A stretch of DNA of 64,000 bases from Devosia chinhatensis. Lineage in GTDB: Bacteria; Pseudomonadota; Alphaproteobacteria; Rhizobiales; Devosiaceae. Position 1 is the stretch's first letter. Every line of letters starts with the position of its first letter. Location: NCBI RefSeq assembly GCF_000969445.1, contig NZ_JZEY01000061.1, forward strand, positions 731,501 through 795,500, read 5' to 3'. The position numbers and the translations under genes are program-made. The notes beneath the pieces are model-generated. The model was not told the origin of the DNA. It saw only the letters and a list, made by a program, of their open reading frames with translations, and did not search any database. This document shows positions 40,570 through 50,938 of this stretch, one piece after another.

Positions 40570-43323
40570 TTATGCGGCGACCAGGCTCCGCAGCACATAA
40601 TGCAGGATGCCACCATTGCGGAAATAATCGAGTTCGTTGGCCGTATCGATGCGGCAGCGGGTTTCGACATTGAGCACCGAGCCATCGGCGCGGGTGATCT
40701 TGACGGTAACCATGGCGCGCGGCTCGATGGTCTCGACGCCCGAAATATCGATCGTCTCGGTGCCGTCCAGGCCCAGGCTCTGCCAGCTCTCGCCATCCTT
40801 GAACTGCAGCGGGATGACGCCCATGCCCACCAGATTGGAGCGGTGGATGCGTTCGAAGCTCTGCGCGATGACGGCTTTTACGCCGAGCAGGTTCGTACCC
40901 TTCGCTGCCCAGTCGCGACTGGAGCCGGTGCCATATTCCTTGCCGGCAAAGATCACCAGCGGGGTATTCTGCGCCTGGTAAGCCATCGCCGCATCGTAGA
41001 TCGGCATCTGCTCGCCCGACGGACCCTTGGTGAAGCCGCCTTCGACTCCATCAAGCATCATGTTCTTGATGCGGATATTGGCGAAGGTGCCGCGCATCAT
41101 CACTTCATGATTGCCGCGGCGGGCGCCGTAGGAGTTGAAGTCCTTGGGCGCAACCTGACGTTCGGTCAGATACTGGCCTGCTGGAGTGCCGGCCTTGAAC
41201 GAACCAGCCGGCGAGATGTGGTCAGTGGTGATGGAATCGAGGAACAAGGCCAGGACGCGTGCCGAGACCACGTCGGTCACAGGCTTGGGCTCGATGGTCA
41301 GGTCTTCGAAATAGGGCGGGTTCTGTACATAGGTAGACGAGGAGTTCCAGCCATAGGTCTCGCTGCCCTCTACTGCGATACCCTGCCAGTGCTCGTCGCC
41401 CTTGAACACGTCCGAATAGCGCGAGCGGAACATCTCGGCCGTCACGTGCTGACGCACGATCTCTGCAACCTCATGGTTGGTCGGCCAGATGTCCTTCAGA
41501 TAGACCGGCTTGCCATCCTTGCCCGTGCCCAGCGGCTGGGTGGTGATGTCGACATTGAGCGTGCCGAGCAGCGCATAGGCCACGACCAGCGGCGGGGAAG
41601 CAAGATAGTTTGCCCGCACGTCCGGGTTCACGCGGCCTTCGAAATTGCGGTTGCCCGACAGCACCGATGCAGCAACCAGCTTGTTCTCGTTGATGGTGTC
41701 GGAAATGGCCTGCGGCAGCGGGCCGGAATTGCCGATACACGTCGTGCAGCCATAGCCCACGAGATTGAAGCCGATGGCGTCGAGATCGTCCTGGAGACCG
41801 GCGGCAGTGAGGTAATCGGTGACGACCTGCGAGCCGGGCGCGAGCGAAGTCTTGACCCAGGGCTTGGAAGTGAGGCCGAGGGCGCGGGCCTTGCGAGCCA
41901 CAAGACCGGCAGCGACCAGCACGGAGGGATTGGACGTGTTGGTGCACGAGGTGATGGCGGCGATCACCACCGAGCCATCGGTGATGTGATAGTCGGCCCC
42001 TTTGACAATATAGGCCGCCTCTTCGGGAATATCGTGCACGCCGTTGGCGCCTTCATCCACGAAGCGGCTTTCCTGCTTGTCGGTGGGCAGGCGGGTACGC
42101 TCGATGCGCCCGCCGCTCAGCTCGGGCAATGCCGCATCGAAGGCGCGGGTCACGTCCTTGAGCGCGACACGGTCCTGGGGACGCTTGGGGCCCGAGAGCG
42201 ACGGTACGACGGTGGAAAGATCGAGTTCGAGCGTCGAGGTGAAGACCGGGTCCTCGCTGTCGGAGGTGCGGAACATGCCCTGCGCCTTGGAATAGGCTTC
42301 CACCAGTGCTACGCGATCGGCGTCGCGACCTGTAGTGGCCAGGAATTTCAGCGTATCGGCATCGACGGGGAAATAGCCGCAGGTGGCACCATATTCGGGG
42401 GCCATGTTGGCAATGGTCGCCTGGTCTTCGAGGCTGAGATAGTCGAGGCCCGGACCGTAGAATTCGACGAACTTGCCGACAACGCCCTTCTTGCGCAGCA
42501 TTTCGGTGACGGTCAGCACGAGATCGGTGGCAGTGATGCCTTCGTTGATCTTGCCGGTGAGCTTGAAGCCGACGACTTCGGGAATCAGCATGGTGACCGG
42601 CTGGCCGAGCATGGCCGCCTCGGCCTCGATGCCGCCCACGCCCCAGCCCAGAACGGCCATGCCGTTGACCATGGTGGTGTGCGAGTCGGTGCCCACCAGC
42701 GTATCGGGATAGGCGACAATCTCGCCGTTCTCTTCCTTGGTCCAGACGGTCTGGGCCAGGTATTCCAGGTTCACCTGGTGGCAGATGCCGGTGCCCGGGG
42801 GCACGACACGGAAATTGTCGAAGGCCGACTGGCCCCAGCGCAGGAATTCATAGCGCTCGCCATTGCGCTCATATTCGAGCTCGACATTCTGGTTGAAGGC
42901 CATCGGCGTGCCGAAATTGTCGACCATCACCGAGTGGTCAATGACCAGATCGACCGGAACCAACGGATTGATTTTCTGCGGATTGGCGCCGAGCTTGGCC
43001 GTTGCGTCGCGCATGGCGGCAAGGTCGACCACGGCGGGAACGCCGGTGAAATCCTGCATCAGCACGCGCGCGGGGCGATACTGGATTTCATATTCGGACG
43101 TGCGGGAAACCAGCCATTCGGCGATCGCCTGGATGTCTTCCTTCTTGACCGTCCGGTTATCCTCGAAGCGCAGAAGGTTCTCGAGCACCACCTTCATCGA
43201 GCTGGGCAGCCGGGAAACACCGGCAAGGCCATTCTTTTCCGCTTCGACAATGGAATAATAGGTGTAGGTCTTGCCACCGACAGTGAGCGTCGATTTGGAT
43301 TTGAAGCTGTCTATCTGTGTCAC
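40570..43323 (-). CDS. acnA: Aconitate hydratase A
   Basis: The 917-residue enzyme isomerises citrate to isocitrate in the TCA cycle and holds a [4Fe-4S] cluster. Visible segments are [15 protein letters not shown] [54 protein letters not shown] and [13 protein letters not shown] (cluster cysteines), and [15 protein letters not shown] near the end. The start is GTG at 43323, with GGAG before it; no ATG fits. The 5' side is divergent from ccmA across 154 nt. Confidence 0.97.
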   Translation of the reverse strand: MTQIDSFKSKSTLTVGGKTYTYYSIVEAEKNGLAGVSRLPSSMKVVLENLLRFEDNRTVKKEDIQAIAEWLVSRTSEYEIQYRPARVLMQDFTGVPAVVDLAAMRDATAKLGANPQKINPLVPVDLVIDHSVMVDNFGTPMAFNQNVELEYERNGERYEFLRWGQSAFDNFRVVPPGTGICHQVNLEYLAQTVWTKEENGEIVAYPDTLVGTDSHTTMVNGMAVLGWGVGGIEAEAAMLGQPVTMLIPEVVGFKLTGKINEGITATDLVLTVTEMLRKKGVVGKFVEFYGPGLDYLSLEDQATIANMAPEYGATCGYFPVDADTLKFLATTGRDADRVALVEAYSKAQGMFRTSDSEDPVFTSTLELDLSTVVPSLSGPKRPQDRVALKDVTRAFDAALPELSGGRIERTRLPTDKQESRFVDEGANGVHDIPEEAAYIVKGADYHITDGSVVIAAITSCTNTSNPSVLVAAGLVARKARALGLTSKPWVKTSLAPGSQVVTDYLTAAGLQDDLDAIGFNLVGYGCTTCIGNSGPLPQAISDTINENKLVAASVLSGNRNFEGRVNPDVRANYLASPPLVVAYALLGTLNVDITTQPLGTGKDGKPVYLKDIWPTNHEVAEIVRQHVTAEMFRSRYSDVFKGDEHWQGIAVEGSETYGWNSSSTYVQNPPYFEDLTIEPKPVTDVVSARVLALFLDSITTDHISPAGSFKAGTPAGQYLTERQVAPKDFNSYGARRGNHEVMMRGTFANIRIKNMMLDGVEGGFTKGPSGEQMPIYDAAMAYQAQNTPLVIFAGKEYGTGSSRDWAAKGTNLLGVKAVIAQSFERIHRSNLVGMGVIPLQFKDGESWQSLGLDGTETIDISGVETIEPRAMVTVKITRADGSVLNVETRCRIDTANELDYFRNGGILHYVLRSLVAA

Positions 43324-43477
43324 GATGCTCCGCCCTTCTTGCTGCTGACGCGGTGATCCGGGCGTTTGGGGCCGCCGAATTTGCGCGTTTTCTGGAATGA
43401 GTCCAATTCCCTTGGGCTTATAGTCAATCGAACAGGCCCTTGCCAGTACGACCATGGGTTCAATACGAGAAGGGGCC

Positions 43478-44104
43478 ATGACACTACGGCAAGTCTTTCC
43501 AGCAATTTCCCTCACGACCCGAGCCCTGTGCGTCGGTCGCGGCGAGCAGGTTCTGGCCCCCGCGCTCGCGCTCAATGTCCGGCCCGGCACCGGGCTTTTG
43601 CTGCGGGGCCCCAATGGCGCAGGCAAATCCACACTGCTGCTTACCCTCGCAGGTCTCCTGCCCCCCTTGGAGGGCGCTGTTTCCTACGAAGGCCATGATC
43701 CCGAAACCGGACCCGTGCAGCATTATTGCGGCCACCGCAACGGCGTCCGCCCGCGGCTTGGGGTGATCGAAACCCTCGACTTCTGGGCCGCACTCAACGG
43801 ACGTACGGGCCTGGCTCCTGCGGCGGCCTTGGCGCGGGTCGGTCTGGAAAGCACGGCTCTGCTCGATGCCGGATATCTCTCGGCAGGCCAGCAAAGGCGC
43901 CTCGCACTTGCCAGGCTATTGGTGTCACGCCGACCGATATGGCTTCTCGACGAGCCCAGCGCCGCGCTTGACAACCAAGGCCAGGCGGTACTGGCAAGCC
44001 TACTTTCCGAGCATCTGGAAGACGGGGGCCTTGCCATCATCGCCACCCACGATGAGATCGCCGTTCCCGGACTGGCGACACTGATGCTGGGAGCCCGGCA
44101 ATGA
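43478..44104 (+). CDS. ccmA: Heme ABC exporter ATP-binding protein CcmA
   Basis: The 208-residue ATPase has Walker [18 protein letters not shown], signature [16 protein letters not shown] (a CcmA variant of LSGGQ) and Walker [14 protein letters not shown]. With CcmB it forms the system I c-type cytochrome maturation transporter. The ATG at 43478 follows aggggcc. Its stop overlaps the ccmB start as ATGA. Confidence 0.96.
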   Translation: MTLRQVFPAISLTTRALCVGRGEQVLAPALALNVRPGTGLLLRGPNGAGKSTLLLTLAGLLPPLEGAVSYEGHDPETGPVQHYCGHRNGVRPRLGVIETLDFWAALNGRTGLAPAAALARVGLESTALLDAGYLSAGQQRRLALARLLVSRRPIWLLDEPSAALDNQGQAVLASLLSEHLEDGGLAIIATHDEIAVPGLATLMLGARQ

Positions 44105-44766
44105 ATGGCTTTTCGGGAACGCTGCACCGCGAATTGAGGCTGGCCTTGGCGGGCAGCGGGGAAATCCTCACCTTGCTGCTGTTTTTCGTCATTACCGGCG
44201 CCCTGGTGCCCTTCGCCATCGGACCCGATAAGGTCCTGCTCGCCCGGATTGCGCCCGGCATTGTCTGGATTGCCGCATTCCTCTCCATGCTGATGGGACT
44301 TGAAAAGCTGTTTCGACCTGACCGTGAGGACGGCACCCTGGCGCTCTACCGCCTCGGCGAGCTCCCGCTCTGGGCTGTCATTGCCGCAAAAGTGATCGTG
44401 CATTGGCTCACCACTGCCCTTCCCCTCCTGCTCGCAACGCCCTTTCTTGCATTGATCCTCGCCATGGACATGGAGAGCTTTTGGAGAACCTTGTTGTCGC
44501 TGCTGCTCGGCACCCCCGCGCTGGCCGCCTTCGGCACCTTCGGCGCGGCGGTAACCGTAGCGATCCGGCGCGGCGGGCTGCTTGCACCGATCCTCATCGC
44601 GCCGCTCTGCGTGCCGGTTCTGATCTTCGGCGTCGGCGCGATTTCGCCGATGGGCGGGCCCGATCAGGCCGGCGCCGCCCTGCTCTTCCTTGCGGCACTC
44701 AGTCTCATCTCGGTGAGCCTGGCTCCCTTTGCGGCTTCACTTGCGATAGATTGGGGGGAAGAGTAG
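44101..44766 (+). CDS. ccmB: Heme exporter protein CcmB
   Basis: The 221-residue protein has six membrane helices. It begins FSGTLHRELRLALAGSGEIL and includes LARIAPGIVWIAAFLSMLMG, typical of CcmB, the membrane partner of CcmA and CcmC. It overlaps ccmA by 4 nt and lies 9 nt before ccmC. Confidence 0.96.
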   Translation: MNGFSGTLHRELRLALAGSGEILTLLLFFVITGALVPFAIGPDKVLLARIAPGIVWIAAFLSMLMGLEKLFRPDREDGTLALYRLGELPLWAVIAAKVIVHWLTTALPLLLATPFLALILAMDMESFWRTLLSLLLGTPALAAFGTFGAAVTVAIRRGGLLAPILIAPLCVPVLIFGVGAISPMGGPDQAGAALLFLAALSLISVSLAPFAASLAIDWGEE

Positions 44767-44775
44767 AGCCGCACC

Positions 44776-45537
44776 ATGACAATCGACACCACACCCAAAA
44801 TGCGCTGGTGGGACCGGCTGGCCCATCCCGGCCAGTTCATGGCCTGGACCGGCTACATCGTCTGGCCTCTGACGATCGTCACCGGCGCGCTGTTTGCGCT
44901 CGGACTTTGGTTTGCCTTCTTCAACTCTCCTCCCGACTACCAGATGGGTGACACGGTCCGCATCATGTATGTGCACGTGCCGACCGCCTGGCTCAGCCAA
45001 TTCGTCTATGGCGCCATGGCGGTCTCAGCCCTTGGGACCCTGGTCTGGCGGCACCCCATGGCTGATGTATCGATGAAGGCCGCCGCGCCTCTGGGCGCCG
45101 CTTTTACCGCCATGGCGCTCTTCACCGGTTCAATGTGGGGCCGGCCCACCTGGGGCACCTTCTGGGAATGGGATGGACGCATGACGTCCACGCTAATCCT
45201 GCTCTTCATCTATCTGGGTATCGTTGCGCTCTGGCGCGCCTTCGATGACCAGCTGCGCGCCGCCCGTGTGATTGCCATCTTCACCCTTGTCGGCGCGGTC
45301 AATGTGCCAATCATCAAGTTCTCGGTGGATTGGTGGTCGACCCTGCACCAGCCGGCCAGCGTGTTCAGGGCCGACGGGCCCACCATGCCGGGCTCTCTGC
45401 TGGCGCCTCTCTTTGCCATGTTCTTCGCCTTCACCCTCCTCTTCATCACCCTGCAGGTCGTATCCATGCGCACCGAAGTGCGCCGCCGTCGCGTAGCAAC
45501 GCTGGAACGCAAAGCCGCCCGGGAGGCCGGTGCATGA
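44776..45537 (+). CDS. ccmC: Heme exporter protein CcmC
   Basis: The 253-residue protein has six helices and the tryptophan-rich heme-handling domain: MYVHVPTAWLSQFVYG, WGRPTWGTFWEWDGRMTS and WWSTLHQPASVF. The histidines in HVP and LHQP ligate heme. CcmC hands heme to CcmE in the periplasm. CcmE is not encoded nearby. It overlaps ccmD by 4 nt. Confidence 0.97.
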   Translation: MTIDTTPKMRWWDRLAHPGQFMAWTGYIVWPLTIVTGALFALGLWFAFFNSPPDYQMGDTVRIMYVHVPTAWLSQFVYGAMAVSALGTLVWRHPMADVSMKAAAPLGAAFTAMALFTGSMWGRPTWGTFWEWDGRMTSTLILLFIYLGIVALWRAFDDQLRAARVIAIFTLVGAVNVPIIKFSVDWWSTLHQPASVFRADGPTMPGSLLAPLFAMFFAFTLLFITLQVVSMRTEVRRRRVATLERKAAREAGA

Positions 45538-45680
45538 TTGAACTTGGACAGCATGCCGGCTTCATTGCCGCCGCCTATATCGGGGTTTTTTCGGGCCTTC
45601 TGGCGCTTATTGGATGGGCGATCTTCGATAGCCGCCGGGTAAGGCAGCGGCTCGCCGCCCTCGGGGACAAGCGCGGCTGA
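45534..45680 (+). CDS. ccmD: Heme exporter protein CcmD
   Basis: A 48-residue single-helix protein (MIELGQHAGFIAAAYIGVFS, then basic DSRRVRQRLA) matches CcmD, which stabilises the CcmABC complex and helps release holo-CcmE. Overlaps of ATGA with ccmC and TGATG with ccmG fix the start and stop. Confidence 0.94.
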   Translation: MIELGQHAGFIAAAYIGVFSGLLALIGWAIFDSRRVRQRLAALGDKRG

Positions 45681-46213
45681 TGCGTTACCTGTTTTTCGCG
45701 CTGCCCCTTCTGCTGCTTGTAGGCTTGGTCGGTGTCTTTGCCTTTTCGATAGACCGTGACGCCAGTCTCGTGCGGTCCGTGCTGATCGACCGGCCCGCCC
45801 CCGATTTTACGCTTGCTGCGGTTGAAGGCCTCGACGTGCCCGGTTTCGACACAGATGCCCTTTCAGGAGCGCCCAGCATCGTCAACGTCTTTGCCTCCTG
45901 GTGCATCCCCTGCCGGGACGAGCACCCCTTGCTCGAACAGCTCAAGGCCCAGACCGGCATCCGCATGTTTGGCATCAATCATTCGGATGCTCCGGAAAAT
46001 GCGCGCGCGTTTCTGGCTGAATTGGGCAATCCCTACGACGCCATCGGCGCCGACCGCGACCGGCGCGCCTCAATCGACTGGGGCGTCTATGGCGTGCCGG
46101 AAACCTTCCTGGTCGATAGCGAGGGGGTCATCGTCTACAAGCATGTCGGCCCGCTGACACCGGCAGCGATCGAAGCCGAGCTCAAGCCTGCCATCGAAAG
46201 GCTGCAAAGCTGA
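45680..46213 (+). CDS. ccmG: Thiol:disulfide interchange protein CcmG/DsbE
   Basis: The 177-residue thioredoxin-like protein is anchored by an N-terminal helix (LFFALPLLLLVGLVGVFAF) and has the periplasmic redox motif FASWCIPCRDEHP. GVYGVPETFLVDSEGVIVYKHVGPLT is the CcmG acidic pocket region. It reduces apocytochrome c and closes the ccmABCDG cluster. ccmE, ccmF and ccmH are not in the window. Confidence 0.96.
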   Translation: MRYLFFALPLLLLVGLVGVFAFSIDRDASLVRSVLIDRPAPDFTLAAVEGLDVPGFDTDALSGAPSIVNVFASWCIPCRDEHPLLEQLKAQTGIRMFGINHSDAPENARAFLAELGNPYDAIGADRDRRASIDWGVYGVPETFLVDSEGVIVYKHVGPLTPAAIEAELKPAIERLQS

Positions 46214-46268
46214 GCCATTCAGCGTGCGTTCAGCTTTGGTTGGGCATTTTGCTTCCGTTGGCCCATAA

Positions 46269-46424
46269 GTGACGAGTTGCGTTTTGCGTCTGATCCGGAA
46301 ATTCTTCATCGACCAGAAGGGTATCAGCGCCATCGAATATGGGCTCATCGCTGCCATCGTCACCGTCGCGATGACCTTCGCGGTATCGGCAGCTGGCTAT
46401 AACATCACTGACCTTCTGGGGTGA
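46269..46424 (+). CDS. Flp/Fap-type pilin
   Basis: The 51-residue frame ends FFIDQKGISAIEYGLIAAIV followed by a hydrophobic tail, the Flp pilin pattern with the prepilin peptidase site after the glycine (G-ISAIEY). Start could be GTG (46269) or TTG (46284), both without a strong ribosome site. Flp pilins assemble into tad pili, but no tad/cpa genes are in the window, so it stands alone after ccmG. Confidence 0.8.
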   Translation: MTSCVLRLIRKFFIDQKGISAIEYGLIAAIVTVAMTFAVSAAGYNITDLLG

Positions 46425-46536
46425 TGGCCGCATCGAATTTGCGGTTTTGAATGTCCATAAAGCGCCCCAGACCAAGGCGCATTCGCTTAAGTGAACGACG
46501 TTTACTTTACGACAAGTCAAGTAAGCATCGCTCACT

Positions 46537-46746
46537 TCAGAAGTCGCTCGTCAGACCCTTGATCTCCCAATCACCATAACGGCCGGGTTCAAGCCCCCCT
46601 CGTCCCCCTTTTTCGCGCGGCGCCATTGCCGTCGCCTTGTCGATAGCGTCGCGTCGTTCCTCGGCCTCGGCCAGAGCCCGCTTGGCGGCAGGGCTGCGCA
46701 CTCTGGCCAAAGGTTGTGGTTCGGAAGTTTCGTCGGAATCGGACAT
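46537..46746 (-). CDS. DUF1674 / SDHAF4-like protein
   Basis: The 69-residue protein ends with the DUF1674 signature [27 protein letters not shown] pattern (RYGDWE followed by SDF). In eukaryotes, SDHAF4 of the same family aids succinate dehydrogenase flavoprotein assembly; a similar role in bacteria is plausible. The ATG at 46746 follows a long upstream open frame that has no family similarity. It is divergent from htpX, with 82 nt between the starts. Confidence 0.87.
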   Translation of the reverse strand: MSDSDETSEPQPLARVRSPAAKRALAEAEERRDAIDKATAMAPREKGGRGGLEPGRYGDWEIKGLTSDF

Positions 46747-46828
46747 TACGCTTTGTTCACCTGCTTGCGCGGAACCGGCTGACACACAACATAGTTGCTC
46801 GAAAGATCCAACCCAAGGGGTTCGACCC

Positions 46829-47812
46829 ATGTTCAATGCCTTCCGCACCTTTGTCCTGCTCGCAGGCATGACCGCCCTCTTCATGGTGGTGGGGTATTTC
46901 ATCGGTGGCACGGGCGGCATGATGATGGCGCTGGTCTTTGCCGCCGGCACCAATCTCTTCGCCTATTGGAACTCCGACAAGATGGTGCTGCGGATGCAGA
47001 ATGCCGTCCCCGTCGAACGCTCCCGCGCGCCTGAACTTTACGACATGGTCGACACGCTCTCCAGGCGCGCCGGCATTCCGACCCCAGCCGTCTATGTGAT
47101 CGAAACCGACCAGCCCAACGCCTTTGCGACTGGTCGCGATCCGAAAAACGCCGCTGTTGCCGTCTCCTCCGGGCTGCTCCGCCAGCTCGATACGCGCGAA
47201 GTGGCGGGCGTCGTGGCTCACGAACTGGCCCATATCAAGAACCGCGACACGCTGACCATGACCATAACGGCCACGCTTGCGGGTGCCATTTCGGCTTTGG
47301 CGCAGTTTGGTCTCTTCTTCGGCGGCGGCAATAATCGCGAAAACCCGCTTGGCGGTATCGGCGCACTGCTCATGGTTTTTCTCGCCCCTCTCGCGGCCAT
47401 GATCGTCCAGATGGCGGTGAGCCGGACTCGCGAATACGAAGCCGACAAGGATGGCGCCGCCATTTCCGGCGATCCGCTCGCCTTGGCCTCCGCGCTCAAC
47501 AAGATCGCCACGCTGGCTGGCCGCCAGGTCAATGTTGCGGCCGAGCGCAACCCGGCCATGGCGCACATGTATATCGTCAACCCTCTCAACGGCGCCCGCA
47601 TGGACAATCTGTTTTCCACGCATCCTGACACGGGCAACCGTATTGCCGCGCTGCAAAAGCTTGCAGGTGAGATGAGCCTGGACGATAAGGGGCGCCGCCC
47701 ACAGCCCCGTCCCCGCCCCGCCTCGAGCGGCCGCGACAACGGTGGCGGTTGGCGCGTGCCGACCGTGGGGCGCACCGAAGACGATGGCGGTGCGCGCGGT
47801 CCTTGGGGATAG
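46829..47812 (+). CDS. htpX: Zinc metalloprotease HtpX
   Basis: The 327-residue protein is a membrane M48 peptidase with hydrophobic helices at residues 5-50 and 145-205. The zinc motif [10 protein letters not shown] (HExxH) is present, and the third ligand lies in [11 protein letters not shown] Pro/Arg-rich tail ends it. HtpX acts with FtsH in quality control of membrane proteins. The start [13 protein letters not shown] at 46829 begins the first helix. No rpoH-type promoter was evident. rsmB follows 9 nt on. Confidence 0.96.
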   Translation: MFNAFRTFVLLAGMTALFMVVGYFIGGTGGMMMALVFAAGTNLFAYWNSDKMVLRMQNAVPVERSRAPELYDMVDTLSRRAGIPTPAVYVIETDQPNAFATGRDPKNAAVAVSSGLLRQLDTREVAGVVAHELAHIKNRDTLTMTITATLAGAISALAQFGLFFGGGNNRENPLGGIGALLMVFLAPLAAMIVQMAVSRTREYEADKDGAAISGDPLALASALNKIATLAGRQVNVAAERNPAMAHMYIVNPLNGARMDNLFSTHPDTGNRIAALQKLAGEMSLDDKGRRPQPRPRPASSGRDNGGGWRVPTVGRTEDDGGARGPWG

Positions 47813-47821
47813 AATTGATAA

Positions 47822-49123
47822 GTGGCGTATAAACCCGATCCGGCGGGCCTCAAGCTCCGTCTCATTGCCGCCCAACGGTTGAAGGCCGTTCTGGGCGGTG
47901 AACATTTTGTGCCGCTCTCCAGCTTCGACCTTCCGGACGGGCGCGACCGCGCGCTCGCCAATCGGTTGATCACGATGGCCTTGCGTCGGCACGGCCAGAT
48001 CGATGCCATGATCAGCGAATTGCTGGAAAAGGGATTGCCACCACGCGCCGGCACATTCGAGGCGGTTCTGCGCCTGTCTCTGGTGCAACTGGTCTTTATG
48101 CCCGAGCTCGGCGCCCATTCGGCTTTGTTTCTCGCCGTCGAAGCCATCAAGCGCGACAACAAGGCCCGACACCTGTCCGGGCTGATGAACGCCGTCTTGC
48201 GCAAGGCGCAGTCCAATTCGGCGCGCTATGGCCTGATGGATGACGATCTGCTCCTGCCCGAGACGGTCCGTGACCGCTGGACCCGAGCCTATGGGGCCGA
48301 AACTGTCACGCAATTTGCCCACGCCTTGGTGGATGGAGCGCCGCTCGACCTGACCTTGCGCGATGACGATCCCGAATTGGTCGAGGCGCTGGGCGCGGAC
48401 CACCTGCTGGCCGACAGCGCGCGCATTGAAAGCCGGGATCGCCCCGTCGAGGCTCTTCCCGGCTACGACACTGGCAGGTTCTGGGTGCAGGACGCCGCTT
48501 CCGCCATCCCGGCCCGCCTCTTCGGATTGCCAGCCGGAAGCACGATTCTTGATCTTTGTGCGGCTCCAGGCGGCAAGACAGCGCAATTGCTCAAGGCCGG
48601 TTATGCGGTCACCGCGCTCGACAATGACGGTGCGCGGCTTGAACGGCTCAACACCAATATGGCGCGGCTAGGCTACACGCCCTACGTCGTCGAGGCTGAT
48701 GCCGCGACCTTTGCGCCGGGCACGCCTTTCCAGGGCATCCTGCTCGATGCACCCTGTTCGGCCACGGGCACGTTTCGTCGCCACCCCGAAGTCCTGCGCC
48801 ATCGCAGCGCCCATGACATTGCCGGCCGCGTCAGACTGCAACAGGCGTTGCTGACCAACGCCTTCCGCTGCCTCGAAATCGGAGGCACGTTGATTTATTG
48901 CACCTGTTCGCTTGAGCCTGAAGAGGGCGAGGCGCAGGTGGATTGGGCTTTGCATGCCTTGCCGGGCCTGGAGCTCGCGCCGATAGCACCCGCCGAACTG
49001 GTTGGTCTGGAACAGGCCGTGACAGCCGATGGTCTGGTGCGCACCCATCCCGGGATGAATCCGGGCGGTGGAAAACCAGGAATGGACGGGTTCTTCGTGG
49101 CGCGATTCCGCCGAACACGGTAA
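47822..49123 (+). CDS. rsmB: 16S rRNA cytosine-C5 methyltransferase (RsmB/NOP2/Sun family)
   Basis: The 433-residue protein has an N-terminal NusB-like domain (VLRLSLVQLVFMPELGAHSAL, LMNAVLRK) and a SAM-binding domain with DLCAAPGGKTAQLLKAG. Both RNA m5C cysteines are seen (DAPCSATGTFRRHPE and YCTCSLEPEEGE). It likely modifies C967-type positions of 16S rRNA. The start is GTG, 9 nt after htpX, so the two are probably co-transcribed. Confidence 0.95.
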   Translation: MAYKPDPAGLKLRLIAAQRLKAVLGGEHFVPLSSFDLPDGRDRALANRLITMALRRHGQIDAMISELLEKGLPPRAGTFEAVLRLSLVQLVFMPELGAHSALFLAVEAIKRDNKARHLSGLMNAVLRKAQSNSARYGLMDDDLLLPETVRDRWTRAYGAETVTQFAHALVDGAPLDLTLRDDDPELVEALGADHLLADSARIESRDRPVEALPGYDTGRFWVQDAASAIPARLFGLPAGSTILDLCAAPGGKTAQLLKAGYAVTALDNDGARLERLNTNMARLGYTPYVVEADAATFAPGTPFQGILLDAPCSATGTFRRHPEVLRHRSAHDIAGRVRLQQALLTNAFRCLEIGGTLIYCTCSLEPEEGEAQVDWALHALPGLELAPIAPAELVGLEQAVTADGLVRTHPGMNPGGGKPGMDGFFVARFRRTR

Positions 49124-49204
49124 AGAAAGCGTGAAGCCGATGCGGGGAAGGCACCGGCGAGGACGCGTAGTGACCAAGAAGGCAATCACCCTGGGACAGG
49201 CGAG

Positions 49205-50812
49205 TTGAGCGGGCGGCTGATCGATAGCGGTCGCCAGCTTGCTTTGGGCTTGGCCGATTCGCTGGTGACAATGCCGCTGCTGCGCTGGACATGGCGCGGA
49301 CAGGGCGAAACAGCGTTTGCGGGAGACCTGCCCGATTTCCGGCCGGCCGACCGCGAGGCGGTCCGCGAGATGATGTCGGGTCGGTACCTGCTGGCCTCCA
49401 AACTTTTCGAAACCGGCGGCGCATCGCCATTTTCCCTCGATGTCGATCACCCCGACTGGTGGAACAATCTGCATTCCTTTTCCTGGCTCCGTCATTTCCG
49501 TGACGTGCGCGACACCGGAGAACGCCTCTTCGCGCGTACGCTGGTGCTGGACTGGATTGGTCGTGAGGGCCAGTTCGAGCGCGACAGCTGGACGCTGACC
49601 CTGACCACCCAGCGTGTGCTCAATTGGCTGCGACACCTGACATTCCTGCTTGACGGGGCGACGCCCGACCAGGCCCGGACCATCCAGCGCAGCCTGGGAA
49701 CGCAGGTACAAAGCCTCAAGGTCCGTGGATCTTTGGCAGCCGATCCGGTGGAAACGCTCTTTGCGGCCATCGGACTTCTGGGCGCAGAACTGTGCATCAC
49801 CCTCGACTTGCCCGATATCGATGCGGCCGTCACCCGGCTGGATACGCTGTTGGCCCGCCAGCTGGACGCTGAGGGCCTTCATCTCTCGCGCAACCCCAGG
49901 TTGCAATTGTCGCTTCTGACCGAGCTGACCAGCCTCAAGCGGGCTTTGGGACGGCATGGCAATGCCAACACGGCCGAATTGTCGAACCGCATCGACCGCA
50001 TGCATGAGGCCCTCGATGCCTTGACGCTATCGAGTGGCGAGCCGGTCTATTTCAATGGCTGTGGTCAGGTGCCGCACGATGTCCTTGTGGCAGTGCAGTC
50101 CAACGGTCCCACCGCTTCACGCCATTCCGCCCTTTTGGGCGGCTATGGGATCGTGCGGGCCGGCGCAAGCGTGGTGATCGCCGATTCCGGACTGCGCCCG
50201 CCCCCCGGTTTTGATCAGGAGAGTCATGCCGGCGGCCTTGCCTTCGAATTTTCTCATGGCAGCGAACTGATCGTGGGCTCCTGTGGCCCCGCTCCCTCCG
50301 ATATGCCTGAGAGCCGCGACCTGTTCCGCCAGACCATCGCTCATTCGGCGCCGACCATAGACGACGAAGACCACGCCCCACGGGGCAAGGCCACGCCTGC
50401 CCTCGCGCTCGATACTGCGCAACATATGCTGTCGCTGACCTCGGTGGGATACGGCCCGGCCTTCGGCGCCGAGATCGAGCGCCGTCTGACCTTGCTCGCC
50501 GATGGCACGACCCTTGTCGGCCAGGACCGCATCCTTGCCACCGGCCAGACACAGACCGGCCGCATGGCCATACGCTTCCATCTTGCCCCCGGCATCAAGG
50601 TCCGGCGCAGCGGCGGCGAAGGCATGGCCCGTCTGATCCTGCCCAACGGCATGGTCTGGAGTTTTCTTTGGGAAGGGGCGAGCGTCCATGAGGAAGACAG
50701 CGTGCGTCAATCGTCCTATCTCGGGTTTCACCGCACCACTCAATTGGTTCTCGAAACCGATGTGACGCCCGGCGCGGAAGTCGCCTGGATCTTCACGCTC
50801 GAGCAACAATAG
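49205..50812 (+). CDS. Heparinase II/III-family protein
   Basis: The 535-residue protein resembles the heparinase II/III-like family often found between rsmB and purH in Hyphomicrobiales. WWNNLHSFSWLRHFRDV, LSRNPRLQLSLLTELTSLKRAL and FNGCGQVPHDVL come from the helical part, and HSALLGGYGIVRAGASVVIADSG starts the beta-sandwich part. The catalytic residues cannot be judged by eye. Predicted polysaccharide lyase; substrate unknown. The first in-frame start is TTG at 49205. The rsmB stop is in frame upstream and no ATG lies between. Confidence 0.85.
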   Translation: MSGRLIDSGRQLALGLADSLVTMPLLRWTWRGQGETAFAGDLPDFRPADREAVREMMSGRYLLASKLFETGGASPFSLDVDHPDWWNNLHSFSWLRHFRDVRDTGERLFARTLVLDWIGREGQFERDSWTLTLTTQRVLNWLRHLTFLLDGATPDQARTIQRSLGTQVQSLKVRGSLAADPVETLFAAIGLLGAELCITLDLPDIDAAVTRLDTLLARQLDAEGLHLSRNPRLQLSLLTELTSLKRALGRHGNANTAELSNRIDRMHEALDALTLSSGEPVYFNGCGQVPHDVLVAVQSNGPTASRHSALLGGYGIVRAGASVVIADSGLRPPPGFDQESHAGGLAFEFSHGSELIVGSCGPAPSDMPESRDLFRQTIAHSAPTIDDEDHAPRGKATPALALDTAQHMLSLTSVGYGPAFGAEIERRLTLLADGTTLVGQDRILATGQTQTGRMAIRFHLAPGIKVRRSGGEGMARLILPNGMVWSFLWEGASVHEEDSVRQSSYLGFHRTTQLVLETDVTPGAEVAWIFTLEQQ

Positions 50813-50938
50813 GACCGCCGGAGCCATGACTTTGCGGCCTGCTCGATAGGCTCGCCTAGTCCATACCCCATTGGCCTCTCGCCCTCTTCGTGCTAGCGAG
50901 CCGCTCAATCCTCATCAATTGACGGCGAGACACATTCC

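Noticed and set aside
40522..43356. Very long (944-codon) plus-strand frame opposite acnA
   Set aside because: It is an antisense shadow of the GC-rich acnA gene, which has full family motifs on the minus strand.
46747..46828. Possible SOS or heat-shock promoter in the DUF1674/htpX gap
   Set aside because: GTTC and GGAAC elements are present but at the wrong spacing, and no CTTG/-10 pair fits the alphaproteobacterial rpoH consensus.
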